A stretch of 64,000 bases of DNA from Mumia sp. zg.B17 (GCF_019550915.1 NZ_JAHWCI010000003.1:160897-224896); one strand, 5' to 3'. Positions 19,066 to 31,277 are shown, numbered from the stretch's first letter. The notes: generated by a model not told the origin, from the letters alone. Made by a program: numbers and translations.

Positions 19066-20250
19066 GTGCGCATCACCGACGAGCAACGACGTCACCGCCT
19101 CATGGTCGGCCACCGGGTGGGTGTGAGCCCGTCGAGGTCCACACCGACGGTCGAGGAGATCGTGCGCGGCGTGCTCGTGCTCCACGCGACCGACCCCGCG
19201 ACGGTCTATCTCTCCGTGCTCGCGCGCGCAGGGTCCCTGACCATCGCCGACGTGCGAGAGGCGATGTACGAGCGACGGACGCTGGTGCGCGTCCTCGCGA
19301 TGCGCCGCACCCTGTTCGTCGCCGACCGCGAGGACCTGCCGGTCATCCACGCGGGAGCCAGCCTCGGCGTCGCCCGGATGCTGCGGACCCGACTGCTCAA
19401 GCAGCTCGCGACCCTGCCGACCGACCCGCCCGTCCCCGACCCGGCCACATGGCTCGCGCACGTCGAGGGGGCCGTCGGCGCCGCCCTGCGAGAGGCAGGG
19501 ACGGCGACCGGCGCACAGCTCAGCGAAGCCGTCCCCGAGCTTCGCACCGCGATCCTGCCCACCACCGACAAGGCGTGGGACGTCCGCCGGACGGTGACCT
19601 CGCCGACGCTCGCGCTGCTCTCCGCGGAGGGTCGCATGGTGCGCACGGAGCCCCGCGGGTCCTGGACGTCGCGCCACCACACCTGGGCGCCGATGGAGGC
19701 GTGGTTCCCCAGCGGTCTCCCCGACCTCCCAGAGGCCGACGCCCGCGTCCGGCTCGCCGAGCGCTGGCTGGAGGCCTTCGGTCCGGCGACCGGCGACGAC
19801 CTCCAGTGGTGGACCGGCTGGAACAAGACCCAGACCCGCGCCGCACTCGCCGGGCTTGACCTCGTCGACGTCGAGCTGTCCGAGGGGCAGGGGGTCGCCC
19901 TGTCCGGCACCGAGATGCCCGACGCCCCCGAGCCCGGCGCGACCCTGCTCCCCGCGCTCGACCCGACGCCGATGGGTTGGAAGCATCGCGGGTGGTATCT
20001 CGGCGAGCACCGCGAGCGTCTGTTCGACCGGATGGGCAACATCGGGCCCACGGTGTGGTGGGACGGCAGGATCGTCGGAGGCTGGGCGGTCCGGCCCGAC
20101 GGCGAGGTCGTTTACCGGCTCCTCGAGGACGTCGGTGCCGACGCCACCGAGACCGTCGACCAGGCTGCCGCGCAGATACAGGCGCGACTCGACGGCGCGA
20201 CCGTCACGGCCTCCTTCCCGACGCCGCTCGAGCGCGAGCTCCGGGCGTGA
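19066..20250 (+). CDS. winged-helix protein of the AlkZ-like family (HTH_42), HAT variant
   Basis: A second member of the superfamily, 394 residues from GTG 19066. Where the 13865-15010 protein has QTQVP, this one has HATDP (residues 48-52), so the presumed catalytic pair is not QxQ. The architecture is otherwise the same: repeated winged-helix segments (SLTIADVREAMYERRTLVRV), a long C-terminal beta-domain ending GNIGPTVWWDGRIVGGWAVR and an EVVYRLLEDVG strand. Whether this subgroup has glycosylase activity is uncertain. It diverges from the flavin reductase gene across 70 bp. Confidence 0.82.
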   Translation: MRITDEQRRHRLMVGHRVGVSPSRSTPTVEEIVRGVLVLHATDPATVYLSVLARAGSLTIADVREAMYERRTLVRVLAMRRTLFVADREDLPVIHAGASLGVARMLRTRLLKQLATLPTDPPVPDPATWLAHVEGAVGAALREAGTATGAQLSEAVPELRTAILPTTDKAWDVRRTVTSPTLALLSAEGRMVRTEPRGSWTSRHHTWAPMEAWFPSGLPDLPEADARVRLAERWLEAFGPATGDDLQWWTGWNKTQTRAALAGLDLVDVELSEGQGVALSGTEMPDAPEPGATLLPALDPTPMGWKHRGWYLGEHRERLFDRMGNIGPTVWWDGRIVGGWAVRPDGEVVYRLLEDVGADATETVDQAAAQIQARLDGATVTASFPTPLERELRA

Positions 20251-20263
20251 GGCGCCTCGCGGG

Positions 20264-21505
20264 CTAGACCGAGATCGTCGACCGCACGCGCCCGACCACC
20301 GACTCCGCCTCGGCGGAGACCAGCAGCGGATCGGCCATCATCGCTCCGAAGGCCAGCTCGCCGGCCCCCACCAGCACCGAGTCGCGCCCCAGGCCGGGCA
20401 GCAGGATCTCCGTACGCCGGTCGGTGGCATCCAACGTGCCATGACGGAGCTCGGCGTCGACATCCGCGCGGACCGCGGGATACAGCGCGCTCAGCAGGCC
20501 GCCGAGGATGACGGCCTGCGGGTCGAAGACGTTGACGAGGTTGGTGATCCCTACCCCGAGCTTGTAGCCGACCTCGCGCAGCGGCAGCGACGGCGTACGC
20601 ACCTCCTCGAGCAGCGAGACGAGGTGCGCGATGTCGTGCGAGGGCGTCCCGAGCGCGTCGGCGACCGCCACCGCCCCGATCTCGGTCTCCCAGCACCCAC
20701 GGTTGCCGCACCGGCAGCGTCGGCCGTCCGAGGAGATCCGCATGTGACCCACCTCGCCGGCGTACCCCACCGTGCCGAAGAGCCCTCGGCCCCGCGTGAT
20801 CAGGCCGGCACCGACGCCGACGTCTCCAGCGAGGTAGACCACGTCCGACATGCCTCGCGCCACGCCGCGGGTGTGCTCGGCGAGCACACCGAGGTTGGCG
20901 TCGTTGCCGATCACCACCGGGACCCGGCCGCCGATCCGCTGCTGGAGCAGGTCTCCGAAGGGCACATCTCTCCACTGCAGGTTGGGCGCGTAGTGGATGC
21001 GTCCGTCCTCGGTCGAGACGATGCCGGGGATCCCGACGCCCACACCGACCAGGAGGGCGTCGTCCGGGACGTCCACGAGCAGCTCGGCCGTCGTGCGCGC
21101 GACCTGCTCGGCCACCGCCTCCGGCGTCACCTGGGGCGCGAGGGGTGACGACGCGCGATCGAGTACGGCCCCGCCGAGGCCGACCCGGGCGAGCTCGATG
21201 CTCTCCACCCGCAGCTCGACGGCGACCACGCAGACCTGCCGCTCCCCCGGGCGTACGTGCAGCGACGGCCGCCCCGCGCCCTGGCGGTCGCCCCCGGGCG
21301 TCGCCTGGGCGACGACGCCGAGGCGCTCCAGCTCGCCGACAAGTGCGGCGATCGTCGACCTGTTGAGCCCCATCCGGGTGGTGAGATCGGCCCGGGACAC
21401 GTCCCCGTCACGGTGGACGTGGCCGAGCAGGGTGCCCAGGTTGTGGCGGCGTACCGCCTCCTGGTTGGCACCCTTGCCGGTCGGTCGCTGCTGCTGCAGT
21501 GGCAC
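20264..21505 (-). CDS. ROK-family transcriptional regulator
   Basis: The 413-residue protein has an N-terminal MarR-like winged helix (SRADLTTRMGLNRSTIAALV) and a ROK sugar-sensing domain. The zinc-binding ROK signature is complete (CRCGNRGCWE near residue 270), following GHMRISSDG. The family represses sugar-utilisation operons and responds to a carbohydrate effector. No sugar operon is adjacent, since acn is upstream and an AlkZ-like gene converges downstream, so it may act at a distance. The dyad with ATTTTGT/ACAAAAT at 21550-21600 resembles ROK operators. Confidence 0.94.
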   Translation of the reverse strand: MPLQQQRPTGKGANQEAVRRHNLGTLLGHVHRDGDVSRADLTTRMGLNRSTIAALVGELERLGVVAQATPGGDRQGAGRPSLHVRPGERQVCVVAVELRVESIELARVGLGGAVLDRASSPLAPQVTPEAVAEQVARTTAELLVDVPDDALLVGVGVGIPGIVSTEDGRIHYAPNLQWRDVPFGDLLQQRIGGRVPVVIGNDANLGVLAEHTRGVARGMSDVVYLAGDVGVGAGLITRGRGLFGTVGYAGEVGHMRISSDGRRCRCGNRGCWETEIGAVAVADALGTPSHDIAHLVSLLEEVRTPSLPLREVGYKLGVGITNLVNVFDPQAVILGGLLSALYPAVRADVDAELRHGTLDATDRRTEILLPGLGRDSVLVGAGELAFGAMMADPLLVSAEAESVVGRVRSTISV

Positions 21506-21549
21506 CGCGTCGTACCTCTCCCTGTGGTGTCCGAGCGAGGCGAAACTAG

Positions 21550-21600
21550 CACGCCCGGGTCCAATTTTGTCGTCGCTGCAACAAAATCGGCCCGGGCGTG
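21550..21600. promoter_or_regulatory. long dyad between acn stop and ROK start: ROK operator and/or acn terminator
   Basis: Outer arms CACGCCCGGG and CCCGGGCGTG are perfect complements. Inner arms ATTTTGT and ACAAAAT are also perfect, separated by a 10-nt centre, with a 2-3 nt imperfection between outer and inner parts. The AT-rich inner dyad fits the TTTGT/ACAAA type of ROK site. The GC-rich outer stem, 21 bp past the acn stop, fits a terminator. The two roles are not exclusive. Confidence 0.6.
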
Positions 21601-21621
21601 GCTAGCGCAGGATCGGAGCAC

Positions 21622-24507
<2,886 letters not shown>

Positions 24508-24635
24508 CGCCTCTCCTCTTCCGTCCTGCCGGAACCCGCGGTCGCGAAGCGGGCCCTCGAGCGGCGTCGCCGTCCATCGTCGCGCGCGCAGCAACGCGGC
24601 GCGCAATGAGGACAGCCTGGTCGCCGCTCGTCATT

Positions 24636-24653
24636 TATCTCGATGTCAAGATA
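24636..24653. promoter_or_regulatory. 18-bp dyad upstream of acn, probable operator
   Basis: TATCTCGAT followed by GTCAAGATA: seven of nine positions are complementary around the centre. It lies about 130 bp upstream of the acn start in an AT-richer island. The MarR-family protein TamR is known to act on the aconitase promoter in Streptomyces coelicolor; whether this is its type of site is my inference. Confidence 0.55.
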
Positions 24654-24721
24654 CACGGTATCAAACGTCGGCCACGCAGGGCGAACGAGACGAGCGTGCC
24701 CTCGGCGCCCGGGCCGGCGCG

Positions 24722-25180
24722 TCAGTCTCGACAGACGAGAACGACGTAGGTGTGCCCGTCGTCAGGAGACTCGAACTTGTCGATCGGCACGAACCCGAGA
24801 GCGTCGACCACCTTGAGCGCTCGGACGTTGAACTCGGTCACCGTCACCCGGAAGGCGGCGGGCGCGAAGCGCTCTCGGGCGAACTCCAGGCCGACCGCCA
24901 TCGCCGCCTGTCCGAGCCCCTGGCCCGTCAGCTCGGGGCGCAGCCCACCGGCGGTGTCGAGGGCGTCGTCGTCGTAGTCGTAACCCGGGACCCGCGCCTG
25001 GGCGCCGTAGCACCGGTAGCCGATGAACCGTCCCTCGTGCAGGAGGGCCCAGAACCCCTGCGAGAGATCGGCGAAGCGTCGAGGGTGCATGCCGGTCAGG
25101 TCGTAACAACCCTGTGGCTCGAGGTAGCTCCAGGTCGCGACGTCGTCGGCGTGCTCACGTGTCAGCTCGACGATCTGCAT
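24722..25180 (-). CDS. GNAT-family N-acetyltransferase
   Basis: The 152-residue protein from ATG 25180 has the GNAT fold. The acetyl-CoA loop is LRPELTGQGLGQAAMAVGLE (Q/RxxGxG/A type) and is followed by FRVTVTEFNVRALKVVDALGF, the conserved motif B region. The substrate is unknown. The frame remains open upstream to 25282, but those residues are Arg/Gly-rich and out of family pattern. It lies between acn and the large membrane protein gene, all on the minus strand. Confidence 0.9.
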   Translation of the reverse strand: MQIVELTREHADDVATWSYLEPQGCYDLTGMHPRRFADLSQGFWALLHEGRFIGYRCYGAQARVPGYDYDDDALDTAGGLRPELTGQGLGQAAMAVGLEFARERFAPAAFRVTVTEFNVRALKVVDALGFVPIDKFESPDDGHTYVVLVCRD

Positions 25181-25291
25181 CCGTCCGCCCCCCGCTCGTC
25201 GCCGGGTCACCCGACGCCGCCAGCCTGCTCCGTGCTCGGTGCAGGTGCCCGTATCCAAGCATGTGACGACGCTCACGGGCAATGCCTCCTG

Positions 25292-27853
25292 TCACCGAAG
25301 TCGCTGGACGTATGCCACCACGGCGCGCGCGTCACGGACCCGGGCCTCCCACGTCGCCCCGGCGAGGACCAGGCCGACTCCCACCACACCGGGCGGAAGC
25401 CACCGCGGGAGGTCACCGACGAACGGCCCGGCCCAACGGACCACAAGCACCGTCGTCAGCGCGCCGCCGATCACGAACGGTGCACGCCACCGCAGCGACG
25501 CTCCGGCGGCGAGGACCCCCACCGCGGCCAGGGCCAGAAGCAGCCCTCGCAGCGAGGCGGGATCGCCCAGTGCCTGGGGAAGGCTCGGCAGCAGGGCGAG
25601 CGTCAGCCCCGGCCAGAGGACGTCGCTCGAGCGCGCGGCGTCGCGTACGACGAGAACGGCACCGACCGCGAGCAGGACGATCCCGAACGGCAGCGTGTAG
25701 GCCTCGACGACCCCGATGTCGGAGGCGACCAGCCGAAGGACGTAGGCCAGGCCGAGCAGAGCGGCACCCGTCGGTGCGTAGATCCGCCGGTCCGCACGCA
25801 GCAGGCCGACCGTCGTCATGGCCACCCCCACGATGGTGAGGACGAGGCTGGACCACGCCGTCCCGACCCACGCGGCGAAGCCCACGGAGACCAGCCCGGC
25901 CATCGGCGCCACCACCTCGACCGCCAGGCGTACCGGCGCGGGGAGGCGGGGTACGGCGCTGCCGAGGAGCAGCACCGCCGCGAGGCCCGCGGCGACCAGC
26001 GCCAGCACCCTCGCGTCGGCGCCGGCGACGTCCGCCCAGCCGACGGCGGCCGCGACACCGAGCACTCCGGCGACACCAACGGCCGCCGCCACCCCTGCGT
26101 CCCGTTGAGCACTGCGCGGTCGCAGAGCCAACGCCGTCGCGGCGACGACGATCGCGGCCGCGGCCGCGGCCGTCCACGTGAGCGTCGCGGCCGGAGCCGA
26201 TCCGATCGGAGCCAGCGCGGCCGCGGCAGTCCAGAGCAGGGCCGTCGCGGCAGCCACGACCGATGCGCCCGAGTCCTCCCGGAGGAGCATCCACAAGACC
26301 GCCGCTCCCCCGGCGACGACGAGCTGCCCGAGAGCCAGAACGACGACCGGCGCGTCCAGCAGGACGACCAGCACCGCGGCTCCTGCCACCGCCAGCAGTG
26401 CGGCGGTCGCCAGCAGCGCGACGCGCTGGGGCCGCGTCGACGACGGCTGCGGCCACCACGCCACGACACAGGCGACGCCCGCGGCTCCGAGCCACAGCGC
26501 GAACGCCCGGCCGGGCGACAGCCCGGAGTCGGCCGCCAGGCGAAGACCAACGTCGGTGGACCACCCCGGCAACCACGAGTCGCTCACCGCGGACAGCGCA
26601 CCCACTCCTGCGACGACGACCCCGATGAGCAGAGGAAGCACGCCGACCGCCAGTGCGGCGCGGACGCCGGTCTCCCATCCTCGCGACCAGCGCGCGTGCA
26701 GGAGGCCCGCGCCGGCCAGCACCAGGGGCACCGCGATCCAGGTCGTGGACGCCACCTCGGGCGGCACCTGCTCGCCGACGAGGAGGAAGACAGCGGCGAC
26801 GCACACCGCGAGGTCGAACCCTGCGACGCCGCGGACCAAGGAGACGGCCAGCCGAGCGACGTGCCCGGAGAACGCGTGCGAGACCACGACCGAGAGGGCC
26901 ACCACGAGGACGCCGTGCAGCAGCGCGGCAGGAGCATCTCCCTCGGACCAGCGGGTGGAGAAGGTCGGGGAGAGGGCGACGCCTGTCACGATCCACAGCG
27001 CGGCGAGCCCCAGCATCGACGCTCCCCCGAGCGCGGTCACCCAGGCAGCCACCAGGAGTGCGCCGCGCCAGCACACCACCGCGAGCAGGATCACGAGGGC
27101 GGCCACCGGGGTCAGCGTCCAGCGCAGGTCCACCTCCATCAGCAGCACCAGCGCGACTGCCGCCGAGACGGCACCGATCGCCACACCCAGCTGGGCCGAG
27201 ACGAGGGTCGGCATCCATCGGCGCGACCAGACGGCCACCACGGCACCGACACCGGCCAGGACGGCCCCGAACCCGACGACCACCGCGGCGCCGTCCAGCT
27301 CGTCGAGACCGAGCAGGCCGGCCGACATCGCTGCACCGGCGTCGACGGCCGCGAGGACTCCCGTGACCGTCCACATCGTCTCGGCCGAGGCGCGGAGCCG
27401 GCGAGTCGTCAGCCACACCGCCGACCCGCAGGCGACCGCGGTGAACGCCAGCAGGATCAGGGTGCGACCGGTGAGGCCGACCCGTCCCCACGTCACGGCG
27501 ATGAACACGAACGCCGCCACGACAAGGCACAGCGCGCCCAGGGCGAGAAGGGTGCCGCCCACCGTCCAGCGTCGGGACGCGCCCGCTGGCGGACGGCCGG
27601 GCGTCGCTACCGGCGGTCCCCCGGCGGGGGCAGCCCTCGGTGGCTCCACCGGCGGTCGGGCGGCAGCCTGCTGAGCTCGCCAGACGGCCGCCTCGTCCTG
27701 CAGCTCTCGGAGCACCGTGTCGGCCTCGCTCAGCAGGCGGAGGAGGGCGAGCGGGCGCTCGCCGCGGAGCTGGACGGAGCAACGGGGGCATCGCGGCGAG
27801 CCGCTCGCAACGGTGCCGCAGCTCGGGCAACGGGTGGGGTCGGCGTAGGTCAC
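25292..27853 (-). CDS. very large multi-spanning membrane protein with N-terminal zinc ribbon (SCO7613 C-terminal domain type)
   Basis: 853 residues from GTG 27853. The N-terminus is a zinc ribbon (CPSCGTVASGSPRCPRC), then a short helical segment and a Pro/Ala-rich linker. After about residue 110 there is near-continuous hydrophobic sequence, about 24 or more segments made mostly of Ala, Val, Leu and Gly. It resembles actinobacterial proteins annotated as 'SCO7613 C-terminal domain-containing membrane protein', whose function is unknown. Transport motifs are absent. It ends 111 bp before the acetyltransferase start. The RNA methyltransferase gene is upstream on the same strand. Confidence 0.8.
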   Translation of the reverse strand: MTYADPTRCPSCGTVASGSPRCPRCSVQLRGERPLALLRLLSEADTVLRELQDEAAVWRAQQAAARPPVEPPRAAPAGGPPVATPGRPPAGASRRWTVGGTLLALGALCLVVAAFVFIAVTWGRVGLTGRTLILLAFTAVACGSAVWLTTRRLRASAETMWTVTGVLAAVDAGAAMSAGLLGLDELDGAAVVVGFGAVLAGVGAVVAVWSRRWMPTLVSAQLGVAIGAVSAAVALVLLMEVDLRWTLTPVAALVILLAVVCWRGALLVAAWVTALGGASMLGLAALWIVTGVALSPTFSTRWSEGDAPAALLHGVLVVALSVVVSHAFSGHVARLAVSLVRGVAGFDLAVCVAAVFLLVGEQVPPEVASTTWIAVPLVLAGAGLLHARWSRGWETGVRAALAVGVLPLLIGVVVAGVGALSAVSDSWLPGWSTDVGLRLAADSGLSPGRAFALWLGAAGVACVVAWWPQPSSTRPQRVALLATAALLAVAGAAVLVVLLDAPVVVLALGQLVVAGGAAVLWMLLREDSGASVVAAATALLWTAAAALAPIGSAPAATLTWTAAAAAAIVVAATALALRPRSAQRDAGVAAAVGVAGVLGVAAAVGWADVAGADARVLALVAAGLAAVLLLGSAVPRLPAPVRLAVEVVAPMAGLVSVGFAAWVGTAWSSLVLTIVGVAMTTVGLLRADRRIYAPTGAALLGLAYVLRLVASDIGVVEAYTLPFGIVLLAVGAVLVVRDAARSSDVLWPGLTLALLPSLPQALGDPASLRGLLLALAAVGVLAAGASLRWRAPFVIGGALTTVLVVRWAGPFVGDLPRWLPPGVVGVGLVLAGATWEARVRDARAVVAYVQRLR

Positions 27854-27899
27854 CCGCGAAGTCTCTCGTGCGCGGGGGGCACCCTCCTCAGGACACTCC

Positions 27900-29162
27900 T
27901 CACGACGCGCGGTCGAGGACCGCAACACACTCCACATGGTGAGTCATCGGGAACAACGCGTACGCCTCGAGCGACCCGAGCACGTAGCCCTCCTCGCCGA
28001 ACGTCTTGACGTCACGGGCCAACGCCGCCGGGTCGCAGGCGACGTAGACGACCCGCCTCGGGCCGAGTGCCGCGATCCGACGGACGACGCGGGCACGGGC
28101 ACCGGTCCGCGGCGGGTCGAGCACCACCACGTCCGCCCGCTCCCCCACCTCGCCACGCCGAAGCGCCTGCTCGACGTCGCCGTTGACGACCCTGGCCTGC
28201 GGTAGCCCGTGCAGGTTGCGGCGTGCGTCGCGTGACGCCCGCGGGTCTCCCTCGACGCTGATCACGGTGCCCGACGACCCCACCTCCTCGGCGAGGAACG
28301 CGGTGAAGAGGCCGACGCCCGCGTACAGATCGGCCATCGTCTCCCCCGGCCTGGCCTCTACCGCTCGCCGGACGGCGTCGACCAGTGTGGCGGCCGCCTG
28401 CGGGTGCACCTGCCAGAAACCGGCACCACCGACCCGGAACTCGCGGCCGTCGACCTCCTCGCGGACCCATCCCCGTCCACGGACCCGGTGGCCGTCGGCC
28501 ATCAGGCCGACGGCGTCGACGTCAGGCAGCTCCCCCGTGACGTCGTACGCCGCCACGAACCTGTCGCCAGTGGACCCGGCCACCGCTGTCACCCGCGACG
28601 CCGGCCACGGGGTGTCGAGCACCCGCGGCAGGGCAGGGGACGCGATCGGGCAGTCCTCGAGCGGGATCACCTCGTGCGAGCGGTGCTTGCGCAGTCCGAG
28701 GTGCCCGTGAGGATCGGCGGCGAACGTCACGCGAGTCCGCCACCCGAGTCCGTCGGCGGCGGTGTCGGACAACGGCGGACGGACCACGACATCCCGCTCG
28801 ATGCCGGCCAGCCGGCTCAGCTGCTCGCTCACGACGGCGCCCAGCAAATCGCGCTGGACACCGAGGTCCACGTGCTGGAAGTCGCACCCACCGCACAGGC
28901 CCGGCCCGGACACCGGACACCTGGGCTCGACCCGCCCCGGCGCCGCCTCGAGGACCTCCACCGCGTCCGCGCGGAGGAATCTCGCGCCCGCGGCGCCCTC
29001 GGTGATCTCTGCGACCACCCGCTCGCCGGGCAGGGTGTGCCGGACGAACACCACGCGGCCGTCCCACCGGGCGACGCAGTGCCCGCCGTGAGCGACCGCC
29101 CCGATGTCGAGCTCCACCCGGGTCCCGGTCAGGTCGTCGGTCGCGTCTGCCTGGGTGCTCAT
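27900..29162 (-). CDS. TRAM-domain class I SAM-dependent RNA (uracil-C5) methyltransferase
   Basis: RumA/TrmA-family enzyme that methylates uridine in RNA. The N-terminal TRAM domain (VELDIGAVAHGGHCVARWDG, then GERVVAEI) is followed by a Fe-S cysteine cluster (CPVSGPGLCGGCDFQH). The C-terminal methyltransferase has MADLYAGVGLFTAFLAEEVG, DPPRTGAR and the catalytic Cys in VYVACDPAALARD. It corresponds in position to M. tuberculosis Rv2689c. ATG 29162 gives 420 residues; ATG 29180 is an equally possible start. The KimA-like gene ends 10-28 bp upstream on the same strand, so they are probably cotranscribed. Confidence 0.92.
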   Translation of the reverse strand: MSTQADATDDLTGTRVELDIGAVAHGGHCVARWDGRVVFVRHTLPGERVVAEITEGAAGARFLRADAVEVLEAAPGRVEPRCPVSGPGLCGGCDFQHVDLGVQRDLLGAVVSEQLSRLAGIERDVVVRPPLSDTAADGLGWRTRVTFAADPHGHLGLRKHRSHEVIPLEDCPIASPALPRVLDTPWPASRVTAVAGSTGDRFVAAYDVTGELPDVDAVGLMADGHRVRGRGWVREEVDGREFRVGGAGFWQVHPQAAATLVDAVRRAVEARPGETMADLYAGVGLFTAFLAEEVGSSGTVISVEGDPRASRDARRNLHGLPQARVVNGDVEQALRRGEVGERADVVVLDPPRTGARARVVRRIAALGPRRVVYVACDPAALARDVKTFGEEGYVLGSLEAYALFPMTHHVECVAVLDRAS

Positions 29163-29190
29163 GCCTCCAGGGTGACGCATGCCGCCCAGG

Positions 29191-31203
29191 TCACGGCTTC
29201 CGGCGCTCGTTGAAGGTCCGTCCCTGGCGCACCTCGCCCGGCACGGGGCGTACGCGCTCCGGACCGCGCTGCTTGGCCGACTGCAGGAGGTAGGGCACGC
29301 TCGTCACGACCACGCCGGGGGTGAACAGCAGGCGGCTCTTGAGCCGGAGCGCGGTCTGGTTGTGGAGGATCTGCTCGTACCACCGGCCGACCACGTACTC
29401 GGGGACGTAGACCATGACGATGTCGCGCGGGCTCGCCCGGCGCAGCTCCTTGACGTACTTGATCACCGGCCGGACCAGCTCGCGGTACGGCGACCCGATG
29501 ACGACCAGCGGCACGGGGATGTCAAGGGCGTCCCACTGCTCGGTGAGCCGCGTGGTCGCAGCAGGGTCCAGGTCGACGGTGATCGCCTCCAGCGCGTCGG
29601 GCCGTGAGACCCGCGCGTAGGCGAGCGCACGCATGACCGGCTTGTGGAGGCGACCCACGAGCACGATCGCGTGCACGCGCGACGGCAGGGTCACGTCGGA
29701 CTCCTCGATCGCGAGCTCGTCGGCCACCTCGTCGTAGTGGCGCCGGATGCCGCGCATGAGGACGTAGAGCACCACCATCGCCGAGATCGCGATCCACGCT
29801 CCGGCGAAGAACTTGGTGACGAGGACGATCACGAGCACGGTGGCCGTCATCGCCAGCCCGAACATGTTGACCGAGCGCGACCGCTTCATCCGGCGCCGCT
29901 CGGCGGGATCGGTCTCGGTCCGGAGATGCCGGCCCCAGTGCCGGAGCATGCCCAGCTGGCTGAGGGTGAACGAGACGAAGACGCCGACGATGTAGAGCTG
30001 GATCAGGCGGGTCACCTGGGCGTCGAAGGCCAGGATCAGGACGATCGCGGCGAGCCCCAGGAGCACGATGCCGTTGCTGAACGAGAGCCGGTCGCCACGG
30101 GTGTCGAGCTGCCGCGGGAGGTGTCCGTCGCGCGCGAGCACCGAGCCGAGCACGGGGAACCCGTTGAACGCCGTGTTCGCGGCGAGGACCAGGATGATGC
30201 CGGTCGTGGCGACCGTGAGGTAGAAGAGCGGCTGCGCGTTGTCGTACACCGCCGCCGCCAGCTGACCGATCACCGTGTCCTGGACGTAGGAGTCGCCGAC
30301 CGGCACGCCGTCGCGGGTCAGCTGCGTCGCGGGGTCCTCGGCGAATCGCAGATGGGTCAGGTCGGCGAGCACGACGATGCTCATCAGCATCGTGACCGAG
30401 ATGACGCCGAGCAGCGCGAGGGTGGTCGCGGCGTTCTTGCTCTTCGGTCGGCGGAACGCGGGGACGCCGTTGCTGATCGCCTCGACACCGGTCAGCGCCG
30501 CGCAGCCCGACGAGAACGCACGGGCGACCAGGAACGTCATCGCGACCGCCGAGACCGCCCCGAGGTACGGCTCCTCCGCGGCGAGCTCGAGGTCTGCGCT
30601 CGCGACCTTGGGGAGGTCACCGAGGGCGTAGCGGGCGAAGCCCCACAGCGCCATGCCGATGATCGAGGCCATGAAGAGGTAGGACGGGATCGCGAAGGCG
30701 GCCCCCGACTCGCGCAGTCCGCGCAGGTTGACCGCGATGAGGAGGAGCACCAGCACCGACGCCGCCAGCGCCTCGTGCCCGTTGAGCCAGGGCAGCGCCG
30801 CGGTGGCGTTCTGGACGCCCGAGGAGATCGAGACCGCCACGGTGAGGACGTAGTCCACCATCAGCGCCGAGGCCACCGTCACGCCCGCGCGCGGCCCCAG
30901 GTTGACCGTCGCCACCTCGTAGTCGCCGCCACCGCTGGGGTAGGCACGGACGTTCTGCCGATAGGACGCGACCACCGTCAGCATCACCACCGCGACGGCG
31001 AGGCCGATCTTCCAGTTGAACGCGTACGCAGACAGCCCGCCCATCGACAGGACGAGGAAGATCTCGTCCGGCGCGTACGCCACCGAGGACAGCGCGTCGC
31101 TCGCGAAGACGGGCAGCGCGATGCGCTTTGGAAGCAACGTCTCGTCGAGCTGCGTACTGCGCAGCTTGCGCCCGAGGAACATGCGCTTGCCCAGCTCGGC
31201 CAT
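29191..31203 (-). CDS. KimA-like APC-superfamily permease with C-terminal cytosolic domain (probable K+ uptake)
   Basis: About 670 residues. The N-terminus LPVFASDALSSVAYAPDEIF and following YPSGGGDYEV are characteristic of the KimA/KUP-like branch of the APC superfamily. About 12 membrane segments occupy residues 40-480. The last about 190 residues form a soluble domain (HAIVLVGRLHKPVMRALAYA) like the universal-stress-type domain of KimA that binds c-di-AMP. The position matches M. tuberculosis Rv2690c, next to ceoB/ceoC. The start is either ATG 31203 or GTG 31209. Potassium as substrate follows from family and neighbours, not from a test. It diverges from ceoB across about 70 bp; no ydaO-type riboswitch fits there. 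Confidence 0.85.
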   Translation of the reverse strand: MAELGKRMFLGRKLRSTQLDETLLPKRIALPVFASDALSSVAYAPDEIFLVLSMGGLSAYAFNWKIGLAVAVVMLTVVASYRQNVRAYPSGGGDYEVATVNLGPRAGVTVASALMVDYVLTVAVSISSGVQNATAALPWLNGHEALAASVLVLLLIAVNLRGLRESGAAFAIPSYLFMASIIGMALWGFARYALGDLPKVASADLELAAEEPYLGAVSAVAMTFLVARAFSSGCAALTGVEAISNGVPAFRRPKSKNAATTLALLGVISVTMLMSIVVLADLTHLRFAEDPATQLTRDGVPVGDSYVQDTVIGQLAAAVYDNAQPLFYLTVATTGIILVLAANTAFNGFPVLGSVLARDGHLPRQLDTRGDRLSFSNGIVLLGLAAIVLILAFDAQVTRLIQLYIVGVFVSFTLSQLGMLRHWGRHLRTETDPAERRRMKRSRSVNMFGLAMTATVLVIVLVTKFFAGAWIAISAMVVLYVLMRGIRRHYDEVADELAIEESDVTLPSRVHAIVLVGRLHKPVMRALAYARVSRPDALEAITVDLDPAATTRLTEQWDALDIPVPLVVIGSPYRELVRPVIKYVKELRRASPRDIVMVYVPEYVVGRWYEQILHNQTALRLKSRLLFTPGVVVTSVPYLLQSAKQRGPERVRPVPGEVRQGRTFNERRKP

Positions 31204-31277
31204 CCCCACTCTGAGGATCGTAGACCTGTCCCTCCCGGCCTGCGCTCGGCCCCGCCCGCGCGGTGTAGCGTCGTCGC

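Noticed and set aside
31210..31277. possible c-di-AMP (ydaO) riboswitch for the KimA-like gene
   Set aside because: The divergent gap is under 75 bp and shows none of the expected pairing; too short for that riboswitch class.
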